NCBI GenBank assembly: GCA_021372695.1
Contig: JAJFTY010000026.1
Location: 1 to 7,894 of the forward strand
Source: Deltaproteobacteria bacterium
GTDB lineage: Bacteria > Desulfobacterota > Syntrophia > Syntrophales > UBA5619
Reading direction: 5' to 3'
DNA length: 7,894 bases
The translations under genes were made by a program, and so were the position numbers. Positions 1 through 6,424 of this stretch are shown here, in pieces. Every line of letters begins with the position of its first letter. The stretch's first letter is position 1. The notes beneath the pieces are model-generated. The model did no database searches. It was not told where the DNA came from and saw only the letters and a program-made list of their open reading frames with translations.

Positions 1-2382
1 GGACTTCGTTTTGAAGAGCCATCCCAGAAGCGGGATGTCGCCCAGGCCCGGCACCTTGGAGGTCCCGGCCTCGGAGTCGTCCTGGATCATGCCGCCGATC
101 ACGACCGTCTCCCCGCTCTTGACCACGACCGTCGTCTTGGCCGTGCGCTTGAGCGTGGTCGGGGTGAGGACCAGATTGCCTGCCTGGTCCACCTGGGCGG
201 CCTGGGAGACGACCTTGGTCACGGACTGGTCGAGCTTCATCCGGACGAAACCGTCCCGGTTGATCTGAGGGGTCACCTTGAGCGTGACGCCGACGTCCTT
301 GTAGTCGTAATTGCTGTAGTTGGTCGTCGACCCCACGGTCGTGTCCTGGCGGGTCACGTAGGGGACGTTCGACCCCACGGTGATCTCCGCATCTTCATTG
401 TCCAGGGTCAGCAGTTGCGGCGTCGCCAGGATGCGGGTGTCCGTGTCGTTCTGGTAGGCCTGAAGCACGGCGCCGATGTTGGGGAATACCACCCCGCCGA
501 TCGTGATCCCCGCGCCGATGATGCCGACGGAGAAGCCGCTCGGCAGCGAAAGTGAGCCGGACGAGCCGACCTGGGGGATGATGGAGGAGCCCCGGAAGCC
601 GACCATGCCCAGGTTCCGGGCATCCGTTTCGCCGATGTTCGTGGCGCCGACATCCTTGAGCAGGCTCCACTCCACGCCGAGGCCGAAGCTCTTGTTGGCA
701 TTCACCTCCATGATCAGGGCCTCCAGATAGACCATGGCACGGGTGATATCCAACTTGCGGATCACGTCCTCGATGATGAGGTAGTCCGCCGTGTCGGCGC
801 TGATGATCAGTGAATTTGTCGACTTGTCCGCCACGATCTGGACGTTCTTGGAGAGAGCAGGGGCCGCGGCGGCCGCCGCCGCACCGGGCGTCGCCGGACC
901 GGCCGCGGTCCGGGTCTGCTGCTGGGGAAGGCCCGTCAGCACCTTGACCAGGTCTTCCGCCTTGGCGTTCTGGAGATAATAGACCCGGATCGCGCCGGAC
1001 CCTCGGGGCATCTCGATGTCCATGAACTTCAGGAGGTCCTTCACCTTCTTCGTGTCGTTTTCCGTGGCCAGGATGACCAGCGCGTTGGCGCGGTCGTCCG
1101 CCACGATCTTGATCGGGGCGAGCGCCCCCTTGCCCGCCTGCTGCTGGAAGATCACCGTGAGGGACTTGACCATGTCCGCAGCCGTCGCGTATCTCAGCGG
1201 AACATAGGAGATCACCTCGCCGACCCCGTCCACGTCGAGGGCGGTCACGATCTCCTGGAGCCGCTGGACGTTGGACAGGACGTCGGTGATGATCAGCATC
1301 CCGGTCGGCGGGTAGGAGAGGATGACGCTCGTTTTGGAGATCAGGGGATCGAGGACCTTCTTCAACTCGTCGGGGCTCGCGTGCTGGAGGGTGAGGATCT
1401 GGGTGACGATCTTGTCCTCGGGCGTGACGCTCTCCTTTTTGAGCCGCACATCCAGGTTCTTACCCCGGGCATCCAGCGCAGGGATGACCTTGATCACCTC
1501 GCCGGCCTGGACCGTCGCGAAGCCGTAGATGTCGAGCACCGACTCGAATACCTTGTAAACCTCGTCCACGGCGATCTTCTTCGGCGAGATGACCGTCACC
1601 TTCCCCTTGACCTTGTCGTCGACCACGAAATTCCGGCCGGTCAATTCGCTCACGAACTTGATAAAGACCGTGATATCGACGTTGTCGAAGTCGATCGTCA
1701 CGTAGCGGCCGGCCTGTGACGGTCCTGCCGGAGCCGCGTGAGGCTGCGATGCCGGAGGGGGCGACGCCATGGGTGGCGATGCGGGAGCCGGCGGCAGAGC
1801 CTGCGGGCCGGGCGCGGGCTCCGTTTTCACGGGCGGCGCTTCACCGGGCCTGCGCCCCACGGGCGGGGCGGGGGGAGAGGGCATGGCCGCGCTTCCCGCG
1901 GAGAAGGCCGGAGAGGCCGGGCGGGGGGCCACCGGAGGCCTGACGGCAGTCGTCGGAGCGCCTGCCCTCGCCGGCGAAGTCGCCTGCGAGGCTGCTGACG
2001 GCGATGAAGCCGCGGCCGCGGGTGAAGATGCCGCACCGGAGCTGCCGGTGGAAACGGCGGGAGATGCGGACCGAGGCTGAGCCGATGCCGGAGATGGCGC
2101 GGGGGTTGCCTGAACGGCTGCCGGAGCGGCCGCCGAAGACGGCGAACCCGCCGGGGTCGTCGCCACCGGCTGCTCCTCCCCTGCGATCCGGGCGGCGGAG
2201 AGTGTCTCCGGGAGCAAAAGAGCGGAGAGTCCGAACCCCATCACCAGGAGTGCAAGCGCGACGGCCCTGAGAACCCGACCGCGCACTTCCGATGTCCCGG
2301 AGCGGCCCCGACCGGCGCCGCTCCTCAGGCGATGATCCGCCCCTTCCCGGGAGCGGCGCGGAATTTTCTGTACAAGCGGCAT
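1..2382 (-). CDS. gspD: Type II secretion outer-membrane secretin GspD (3' end cut by window)
   Basis: GspD forms the multimeric outer-membrane channel through which folded periplasmic proteins leave the cell. Reading the minus strand from the ATG at 2382 gives 794 open codons reaching base 1 without a stop, so only the C-terminus is missing. In order: an Arg-rich N-terminus (1-37), a hydrophobic signal segment (about 38-57, possible cleavage after A64), a Pro/Ala/Ser linker (72-224), N0 (about 227-303, with FDNVDITVFI and DDKVKGKVTVISPK), N1 (about 325-390), N2 (about 391-458), N3 (about 465-550) and the secretin core from about 551, with VGSNVPYVT at 669-677 and VPGLGDIPLLGWLF at 777-790. 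The KGKVTVISP motif and the N0-N3 layout are typical of T2SS GspD. The start overlaps the upstream TPR gene stop (TGATG), with GGAGGGG 11 bases before the ATG. An in-frame GTG at 2286 is an alternative start. The S-domain that pilotins bind would lie beyond base 1, so pilotin dependence cannot be judged. Confidence 0.97.
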   Translation of the reverse strand, partial: MPLVQKIPRRSREGADHRLRSGAGRGRSGTSEVRGRVLRAVALALLVMGFGLSALLLPETLSAARIAGEEQPVATTPAGSPSSAAAPAAVQATPAPSPASAQPRSASPAVSTGSSGAASSPAAAASSPSAASQATSPARAGAPTTAVRPPVAPRPASPAFSAGSAAMPSPPAPPVGRRPGEAPPVKTEPAPGPQALPPAPASPPMASPPPASQPHAAPAGPSQAGRYVTIDFDNVDITVFIKFVSELTGRNFVVDDKVKGKVTVISPKKIAVDEVYKVFESVLDIYGFATVQAGEVIKVIPALDARGKNLDVRLKKESVTPEDKIVTQILTLQHASPDELKKVLDPLISKTSVILSYPPTGMLIITDVLSNVQRLQEIVTALDVDGVGEVISYVPLRYATAADMVKSLTVIFQQQAGKGALAPIKIVADDRANALVILATENDTKKVKDLLKFMDIEMPRGSGAIRVYYLQNAKAEDLVKVLTGLPQQQTRTAAGPATPGAAAAAAAPALSKNVQIVADKSTNSLIISADTADYLIIEDVIRKLDITRAMVYLEALIMEVNANKSFGLGVEWSLLKDVGATNIGETDARNLGMVGFRGSSIIPQVGSSGSLSLPSGFSVGIIGAGITIGGVVFPNIGAVLQAYQNDTDTRILATPQLLTLDNEDAEITVGSNVPYVTRQDTTVGSTTNYSNYDYKDVGVTLKVTPQINRDGFVRMKLDQSVTKVVSQAAQVDQAGNLVLTPTTLKRTAKTTVVVKSGETVVIGGMIQDDSEAGTSKVPGLGDIPLLGWLFKTKS
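1711..2169 (-). other. Low-complexity Pro/Ala/Ser linker inside gspD
   Basis: Codons 72-224 of gspD encode almost only Ala, Pro, Ser, Gly and Thr, with scattered Arg, Gln and Val and no cysteine. The stretch lies between the signal segment and the folded N0 domain. In well-known GspD proteins N0 follows the signal peptide closely, so this is an added, probably disordered tether. The DNA is very G+C-rich, which is why several other frames stay open across it. I found no exact tandem repeat unit on reading it through. Confidence 0.85.
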
Positions 2383-2384
2383 CA
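2380..2384 (-). promoter_or_regulatory. TGATG stop/start overlap (TPR gene to gspD)
   Basis: The TGA stop of the TPR gene (2384-2382) shares its last base with the ATG of gspD (2382-2380). The purine-rich GGAGGGG that could serve as ribosome-binding site lies inside the last codons of the TPR gene. This arrangement suggests translational coupling and supports the ATG over the downstream GTG at 2286 as the gspD start. Confidence 0.75.
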
Positions 2385-3110
2385 GTTTTTCTGCCCCTCC
2401 ATGAGTTTCTTGAATTCGGGCGATGCAACGACGTTTTTCATGTCGGGATCCTTCGTTGCCCACTTCAGCGCACCACCGTCGATCCGGGCGGCCATCTTCA
2501 GGTACCAGAGGCTCTCGCCGGTCTCATTCTTCTGAGCATAGAGGCAGGCCAGGTTGTAATACGGATCGATGTAATCCTTCTTCAGCACCACGGCCCGGCC
2601 GAGGATCGCCACGGCCTTTTCCCACCTCTTCTGCACCATGTAAACGACGCCGAGGTTGTTGAGCGACCGGACATGGCCCGGATCGAGCTTCAACACCTGC
2701 CGATAGAGGAGCTCCGCCTGCTTCAGCTCCCCCTTGCGCTGGGCGAGCAGCGCCTCTTCATACCGAAGCTCCGCATCCCCGGCCGCCTGCGCCCCACCGG
2801 AAGTTCCGCCCGCCGCGGATGAGGGCGCCGCCTTGAGTTCTAACGGCCCGGCGGCCGGCGGCAACGCCACGGCCGCGGCCGCAGGCAGGGGCGCCTTCGT
2901 CACGGCGGGAGACGGTTGTGGAGCCCGGACAGCGAAGAGCAGGAGCGCCGAAACGAGAAGGAGCGCCGCGGCCGCCGCGAAGAGAAGCGATCTCCTCTTC
3001 CGAAAGCGGTCGTCTGCGCTGGGACAGGCGGCGATGATGCCGCCGAACTGCCCGTAACGATTATCTCTTTCCCTCTGCGCCTTTCTCAGCGCCTCATTGA
3101 TATAACTCAT
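2382..3110 (-). CDS. GspB-like membrane protein with periplasmic TPR repeats
   Basis: A 242-residue protein. It starts with MSYINEALRKAQRER, close to the cytoplasmic N-terminal signature of GspB/ExeB proteins (MSYI-x-ALRK-x-ERER). A basic stretch (RFRKRR, 35-40) and one transmembrane helix (about 41-62) follow, then an Ala/Pro/Gly-rich linker (about 64-111). About three TPR units come next (roughly 113-146, 147-180 and 181-212, with LNNLGVVYMVQKRWEKAV and YYNLACLYAQKNE). The tail has the WATKDPDM...PEFKKLM pattern often seen after terminal TPRs. The usual GspB C-terminal domain is absent. Lying directly between gspA and gspD, it is likely the partner of the GspA ATPase in placing or assembling the secretin; that role is inferred. 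The architecture also resembles MshN of MSHA pilus loci. The ribosome-binding site is weak (GGAAAC just before the ATG), and the start is chosen from the MSYI signature. Confidence 0.85.
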   Translation of the reverse strand: MSYINEALRKAQRERDNRYGQFGGIIAACPSADDRFRKRRSLLFAAAAALLLVSALLLFAVRAPQPSPAVTKAPLPAAAAVALPPAAGPLELKAAPSSAAGGTSGGAQAAGDAELRYEEALLAQRKGELKQAELLYRQVLKLDPGHVRSLNNLGVVYMVQKRWEKAVAILGRAVVLKKDYIDPYYNLACLYAQKNETGESLWYLKMAARIDGGALKWATKDPDMKNVVASPEFKKLMEGQKN

Positions 3111-3146
3111 TTTGTTTCCGCGTCAAGCACTTTGATCCAGGGGCTG

Positions 3147-4091
3147 TCAGAACACCGGCCGGAGCACCCCGCCCGTAACATACTGAAACCCCGCCAGGAA
3201 TAAGGCCGCCGCCAGAAGCACCGCGAGCACGATCCTGACCGCGACGCGCCGTTTTCCCTCGGGGCCTGCGTCCGTCAGGTATCCCGGCCCGATATCCCGG
3301 ATGGCCGCCCTGATGGTCCGCCGGTCCACGCTCCGGAGGTCCTTTCCGTAGGCGACCAGGAGCGCCCGGTCGCAGATCGCGTTGATCCGCCGCGGGATCC
3401 CCCTCGACGCCCTGTAGATCGGGCCGTAGCTCTCCCGGGTGAAGATCGCTCCGGCCTCCCCTCCCGCCTGTGCGATCCGATGTTCCACGTAGTGCTGCAC
3501 GTCCTCCTGGGACAAGGGTTTCAGATCGTAGCGGACCGTGACCCTTTCATTCAACTGACGGAGCGAAGGAAGCGCCAGTATCCGCAGAAGCTCCGGCTGC
3601 CCCAGGAGAATGATCTGGATCAGCTTCTCCCGGACCGTTTCCAGGTTCGAGAGCATCCTGATCTGCTCCATGACCCCGTGCGTGAGGTTCTGCGCCTCGT
3701 CGATCATCAGAACGGCATTTTTCCCCGCGGCGAAATTGTCCAGGAGAAAGGCGTTCAGAGCGTCGATATGACGCTTCTTCGTCCCCCGGCCTCTCCCCAT
3801 CCGGACGCCGAACTCGTCGTTGATCGTCTTGAGGAGCTCGATATCGGAAAGAGCCGGGTTGAAGATGAGCGCCGTAACGACGGTATCGTCCAGGCCGGCA
3901 AGGAGGGAGCGGCAGAGCGTGGTCTTGCCCGTGCCGATCCCGCCGGTGATCACCATGAACCCCTTCTTCTCGTGGATGCCATAGATCAGGCAGTTCAGGG
4001 CCTCCCTGTGCTGCCGGCTCAGGTAGAGGTACCGCGGATCCGGCGACAGCGTGAACGGATTTTCCTTCAACCCGAAGAAGGCCTCATACAT
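3147..4091 (-). CDS. gspA: ExeA/GspA-type AAA ATPase, short form without peptidoglycan-binding domain
   Basis: A 314-residue inner-membrane ATPase of the ExeA/GspA (also MshM) family. In Aeromonas-type systems GspA and GspB form a complex needed to insert or multimerise the GspD secretin. Visible features: the family N-terminus MYEAFFGLKENPFTLSPDP, Walker A GGIGTGKT (50-57), Walker B VLMIDEAQN (127-135, D131/E132), a sensor-1-like GQPEL (164-168), a sensor-2-like GIPRRIN (231-237), and one transmembrane helix at about 283-302. Only 12 residues follow the helix. The periplasmic peptidoglycan-binding domain of ExeA is therefore missing, although the protein ends at a normal TGA with no sign of frameshift. 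The ATG at 4091 gives the expected MYxxFFGL start. Its neighbours gspC and the GspB-like TPR gene support a role in T2SS assembly. An MshM-like or exosortase-associated ATPase is a less likely label given this context. Confidence 0.9.
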   Translation of the reverse strand: MYEAFFGLKENPFTLSPDPRYLYLSRQHREALNCLIYGIHEKKGFMVITGGIGTGKTTLCRSLLAGLDDTVVTALIFNPALSDIELLKTINDEFGVRMGRGRGTKKRHIDALNAFLLDNFAAGKNAVLMIDEAQNLTHGVMEQIRMLSNLETVREKLIQIILLGQPELLRILALPSLRQLNERVTVRYDLKPLSQEDVQHYVEHRIAQAGGEAGAIFTRESYGPIYRASRGIPRRINAICDRALLVAYGKDLRSVDRRTIRAAIRDIGPGYLTDAGPEGKRRVAVRIVLAVLLAAALFLAGFQYVTGGVLRPVF

Positions 4092-4103
4092 GCAATTCCA
4101 TCT

Positions 4104-4110
4104 CTCCTCT
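4104..4110 (-). promoter_or_regulatory. Ribosome-binding site for gspA overlapping the gspC stop
   Basis: The AGAGGAG sequence upstream of the gspA ATG shares bases with the TAG stop of gspC (4111-4109). Spacing from AGGAG to the ATG is 12 bases, a little long. An ATG at 4101 is closer but out of frame and closes after five codons, so it is not the start. Confidence 0.65.
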
Positions 4111-5014
4111 ACTGGAACTGATAATTCAGCGTTTCCGGATTGCCGCGGCGTTTGATCGAGAGCGACATGCCCGCACCCGATTTGACCGTGTTGAAAAGCT
4201 CCATCATGTCGTCCGCCGTACGGATGGGACGGTTGTTGACCCCCTGGATGATGTCCCCGTCGACGACCCCCATCTTCTGGTAGATGCTCCCCGCCTGGAT
4301 GTTGTTGATCATGAATCCATCCGGCACGCCCGCATTGAAGTAGGGCCGGACCTGGGCCTGGCGGAGCATGGTCCCCATGTCCTGCAGACCCGCCCCGATC
4401 TCGCTTCTGCTGACGGCAATGGCGCCGGACGGGGCGGAGGCCGCAGGCGGCGCGGCGGCACCGGCTGGCCGCGGCGGAAGGATCGGGGCCTCCTTCGTCT
4501 CCGCGATCTTGAGGGTCCGTTCCTGGTCTTCGACCAGGACGTCCACGGTGTTTCGCTTGATCCGGATCAGCTTCGCCCCGGCGATGACGTCCCCCACCTT
4601 CACGAGGCGTTGCTTCCGCGTCCCTTTCTCCTCGACGATGGCAAAGCCGTACTTCCCTTCGCCGGCCACGGTCCCCCGGAGGTCGATCAAGAGGGCGATG
4701 TCCTGCTGGGCCTGCCCCGCGGGGCCCGCTTTTTCCGTAACCGTCTTGGTCGTCGTTCCGAAGAGGTTCCTCTCCGGGATGACCTTGTAGGCTTCCGCCG
4801 GCTCACGGACCGCCGCGGCGGCGCGCGTTGTTTTGACCTCCGCCGCGGGCGCGGGTTTCATGCCGACGATCTGGAGGGTCAGCGCCTTGTAGAAGATCCC
4901 CACCCCCTGGTAGAGGAAGAGGGCCATCAGCGCGAGGATCACCGTCCGCCGGGAAACGAGCTCCCGGAGGTCGGGCAGCGACCAATGAAAGTCATGAAAC
5001 CAGTTCAAAAACAC
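4109..5014 (-). CDS. gspC: Type II secretion protein GspC (HR plus PDZ-like domains)
   Basis: GspC is the inner-membrane protein that connects the GspL/GspM platform to the periplasmic N0 domain of GspD and takes part in substrate recruitment. This 301-residue protein has a short cytoplasmic N-terminus, one transmembrane helix (about 24-42), and an Ala/Pro-rich stretch. The homology region covers about 80-172: it opens with IPERNLFG at 79-86 and contains LRGTVAGEG and LVKVGDVIAGAKLIRI. A Pro/Ala hinge (178-197) leads to a C-terminal PDZ-like domain (about 202-301) with VRPYFNAGVPDGFMINNI, AGSIYQKMGVVDGDIIQGVN and a NRPIRT strand. Many GspC proteins end in PDZ, others in a coiled coil; this is the PDZ type. 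The start is a GTG at 5014, preceded by AGGAAAGG, 19 bases after the gspN stop. Confidence 0.92.
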   Translation of the reverse strand: MFLNWFHDFHWSLPDLRELVSRRTVILALMALFLYQGVGIFYKALTLQIVGMKPAPAAEVKTTRAAAAVREPAEAYKVIPERNLFGTTTKTVTEKAGPAGQAQQDIALLIDLRGTVAGEGKYGFAIVEEKGTRKQRLVKVGDVIAGAKLIRIKRNTVDVLVEDQERTLKIAETKEAPILPPRPAGAAAPPAASAPSGAIAVSRSEIGAGLQDMGTMLRQAQVRPYFNAGVPDGFMINNIQAGSIYQKMGVVDGDIIQGVNNRPIRTADDMMELFNTVKSGAGMSLSIKRRGNPETLNYQFQ

Positions 5015-5017
5015 TCA

Positions 5018-5025
5018 CCTTTCCT
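5018..5025 (-). promoter_or_regulatory. Ribosome-binding site for gspC (GTG start)
   Basis: AGGAAAGG lies in the 19-base gap after the gspN stop. Its AGGA core is 7 bases upstream of the GTG at 5014, and no in-frame ATG sits at a suitable distance. This decides the non-ATG start of gspC. Confidence 0.7.
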
Positions 5026-5033
5026 GCATCGGG

Positions 5034-5867
5034 CTAAATGAACTTCATCTTCGGGTTTCCCAAGGTGCCGCCGATGGCCAGCGTCACCCGTTTGTTGCCC
5101 TGCAGTGGGATCTCGATCGTGCCGGTCAGATCGATCTGACTATCATGGATGTCGTCGGCCAGCAGGATGTTCCCCTTCAGCGAAATGCGGATCTTCTCTC
5201 CGCTCAGGGTCAGCGCTGCGATCTTCAGGGCGCCGTTACGGAAACTGACCTTCGCATCGACCTTGCTGAAGTCGAGCCGGTCGAAACCGAAGAGGCTCTC
5301 CAGGAGCTGATAGGTCCCGTTCGTCAGCGTGAAATCGAGATTCCCCGTTCCGTTGTTCAGCGCTCCGGTCACGCCGCTGAAGGAGAAAGAGCCTTTCAGC
5401 GTTCCGGTGATCTGGCGGGCGAGCGCATCCCTGAGCCAGGCGCACTTCTCAATCCGGATCTCACGGAAATTGGCCTCAGCGGAAAGCGGTCCCCGGAAGG
5501 TCAGGAGGTCGGCATAATCGACGCGTCCCCGGGCCTCCCCTCCGTAACCCTCCGCCGCAAGAACCCAAGCGAACCGTCCCCGGAACAGCGAAAGCCAGCC
5601 CGGCTGAAGGGTCAGGCGATCCGCGTGGAGGGTCGCCTCCGGGCGCCCGCGGAAGCCGGCCGTGGCATTCACGATCTTCACGCCGGGCGGAACGGCCGGC
5701 TGAACCGTGTCGATCGAGAGCAGCATCCCCGGGAAGCGGACGGCCGCAAGGGCCTTGATGTAATCCGTCACCGACTCCGACGGGAAACGGAGGTAGAGCA
5801 GCAGAACCAGCATCGCGATGCCGGCCAGGATGTAACCTGCAATGGCCCGATTCAATCTCCACTTCAT
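5034..5867 (-). CDS. gspN: Type II secretion protein GspN, AsmA-like accessory protein
   Basis: A 277-residue protein with a short basic N-terminus, one transmembrane helix (about 11-27) and a periplasmic part rich in predicted beta strands. Length, single N-terminal anchor and position between gspM and gspC match the GspN family found in some T2SS loci, which many T2SS lack and whose job is poorly defined. The strand patterns ITGTLKGSFSFSG (153-165), LTLSGEKIRISLKGNILL (219-236), IDLTGTIEIPL (245-255) and the ending IGGTLGNPKMKFI (265-277) recall AsmA-type proteins with repeated amphipathic strands. No catalytic motif is visible. The ATG at 5867 lies 2 bases after the gspM stop, with only a G-rich stretch as possible ribosome-binding site, suggesting coupling to gspM. 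The family call rests on architecture and context more than on a unique motif. Confidence 0.82.
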   Translation of the reverse strand: MKWRLNRAIAGYILAGIAMLVLLLYLRFPSESVTDYIKALAAVRFPGMLLSIDTVQPAVPPGVKIVNATAGFRGRPEATLHADRLTLQPGWLSLFRGRFAWVLAAEGYGGEARGRVDYADLLTFRGPLSAEANFREIRIEKCAWLRDALARQITGTLKGSFSFSGVTGALNNGTGNLDFTLTNGTYQLLESLFGFDRLDFSKVDAKVSFRNGALKIAALTLSGEKIRISLKGNILLADDIHDSQIDLTGTIEIPLQGNKRVTLAIGGTLGNPKMKFI

Positions 5868-5869
5868 CG

Positions 5870-6424
5870 TCAGCGCCCCCCCGCGGCCGGGGTCTGATAG
5901 GTGTACACCTGGATCGACACGCTCAGGTACTCCGGGCTCTCCTTCATCTTCCCGACGGACATCTTCCGGATCCGGACCAGTTCCTCGCGGGATTCCACCT
6001 GGTAGAGGAAGTCCGTCAACTGCTTCATCGTCAGCTTGTCCAGCCGCATCTCGACCGCACTCTCCTCGTAGGCCCCCCCATCCGCGGCGGATTTCAGGGG
6101 GTTGATCGACCGGATGTTCGATTTCACCCCCGCGTCCCCTGCCCGCTTTTCCAGGTAGGAGAAGAGGGCGAAGCCGGCCGGCCGGCCTTCGATCACCCGC
6201 CGGATCTCCTCGGAGCGCTGCCGCAGGACGCCGTACTCCGCGCTGAGGCCTGCCAGTTCGCGGAGGGTCTTCTGGGCTCCGGCGATGGCGCCGGCCGTCT
6301 TCTTCCGTGAATCGTAGTAAGGGAAGGCCGCAAACTGGACGAAGAGCGCGACCACCACGAAAACGCAGCCGGCCACCAGCGTACGCCTCTGACTCCCCGT
6401 CAACTGTTCCCAGAAACGCTTCAT
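5870..6424 (-). CDS. gspM: Type II secretion protein GspM (PilO-like)
   Basis: A 184-residue bitopic inner-membrane protein. GspM dimerises with GspL through its periplasmic domain and stabilises the assembly platform. The sequence shows a short cytoplasmic N-terminus (MKRFWEQLTGSQRR), a transmembrane helix at about 15-34, a charged helical stretch (about 41-78, likely coiled coil) and a C-terminal alpha/beta domain (about 82-178). The pattern EMRLDKLTMKQLTDFLYQVE (125-144) followed by VRIRKMSVGK (150-159) is typical of the ferredoxin-like domain of GspM/PilO. The start is the ATG at 6424, which overlaps the gspL stop as ATGA. The same frame stays open upstream to 7093, but that part lies inside gspL and is not protein-like. 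Fold class and context make GspM the best call; taken alone the sequence could equally be called PilO-like. Confidence 0.88.
   Translation of the reverse strand: MKRFWEQLTGSQRRTLVAGCVFVVVALFVQFAAFPYYDSRKKTAGAIAGAQKTLRELAGLSAEYGVLRQRSEEIRRVIEGRPAGFALFSYLEKRAGDAGVKSNIRSINPLKSAADGGAYEESAVEMRLDKLTMKQLTDFLYQVESREELVRIRKMSVGKMKESPEYLSVSIQVYTYQTPAAGGR
6421..6424 (-). promoter_or_regulatory. ATGA start/stop overlap (gspL to gspM)
   Basis: The ATG of gspM (6424-6422) overlaps the TGA stop of gspL (6423-6421) by the classic ATGA arrangement. A possible ribosome-binding sequence, AAGGTGAT, lies inside the last codons of gspL about 10 bases upstream. This fits coupled, near equal production of two proteins that bind each other. 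Confidence 0.75.

Noticed and set aside
860..890. GCC/GCG-rich run as a possible DNA repeat or regulatory element
   Set aside because: It is explained by the in-frame alanine codons of the GspD N3 loop.
1841..2428. Minus-strand open frame of 195 codons over the gspD linker
   Set aside because: It is a shifted frame of the G+C-rich Pro/Ala/Ser linker, giving an Arg/Gly-rich product, and it overlaps both the end of the TPR gene and gspD.
2292..2822. Plus-strand open frame of 176 codons opposite the TPR gene and the gspD start
   Set aside because: The minus-strand TPR and secretin signals explain this DNA; the plus-strand translation shows no fold or motif.
3111..3146. Possible promoter (TTGACG at 3126-3121) in the 36-base gap before the TPR gene
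   Set aside because: The hexamer lies only about 10 bases before the ATG, leaving no room for a -10 box and leader, and no matching -10 sequence is present.
3480..4121. Plus-strand open frame of 213 codons opposite gspA
   Set aside because: It lies antisense to intact Walker A and Walker B motifs of gspA, and the translation has no protein-like domain.
5145..5897. Plus-strand open frame of 250 codons opposite gspN
   Set aside because: It is antisense to a gene with a clear membrane helix and family pattern, its translation is charged and low in recognisable motifs, and long open antisense frames are expected in G+C-rich DNA.
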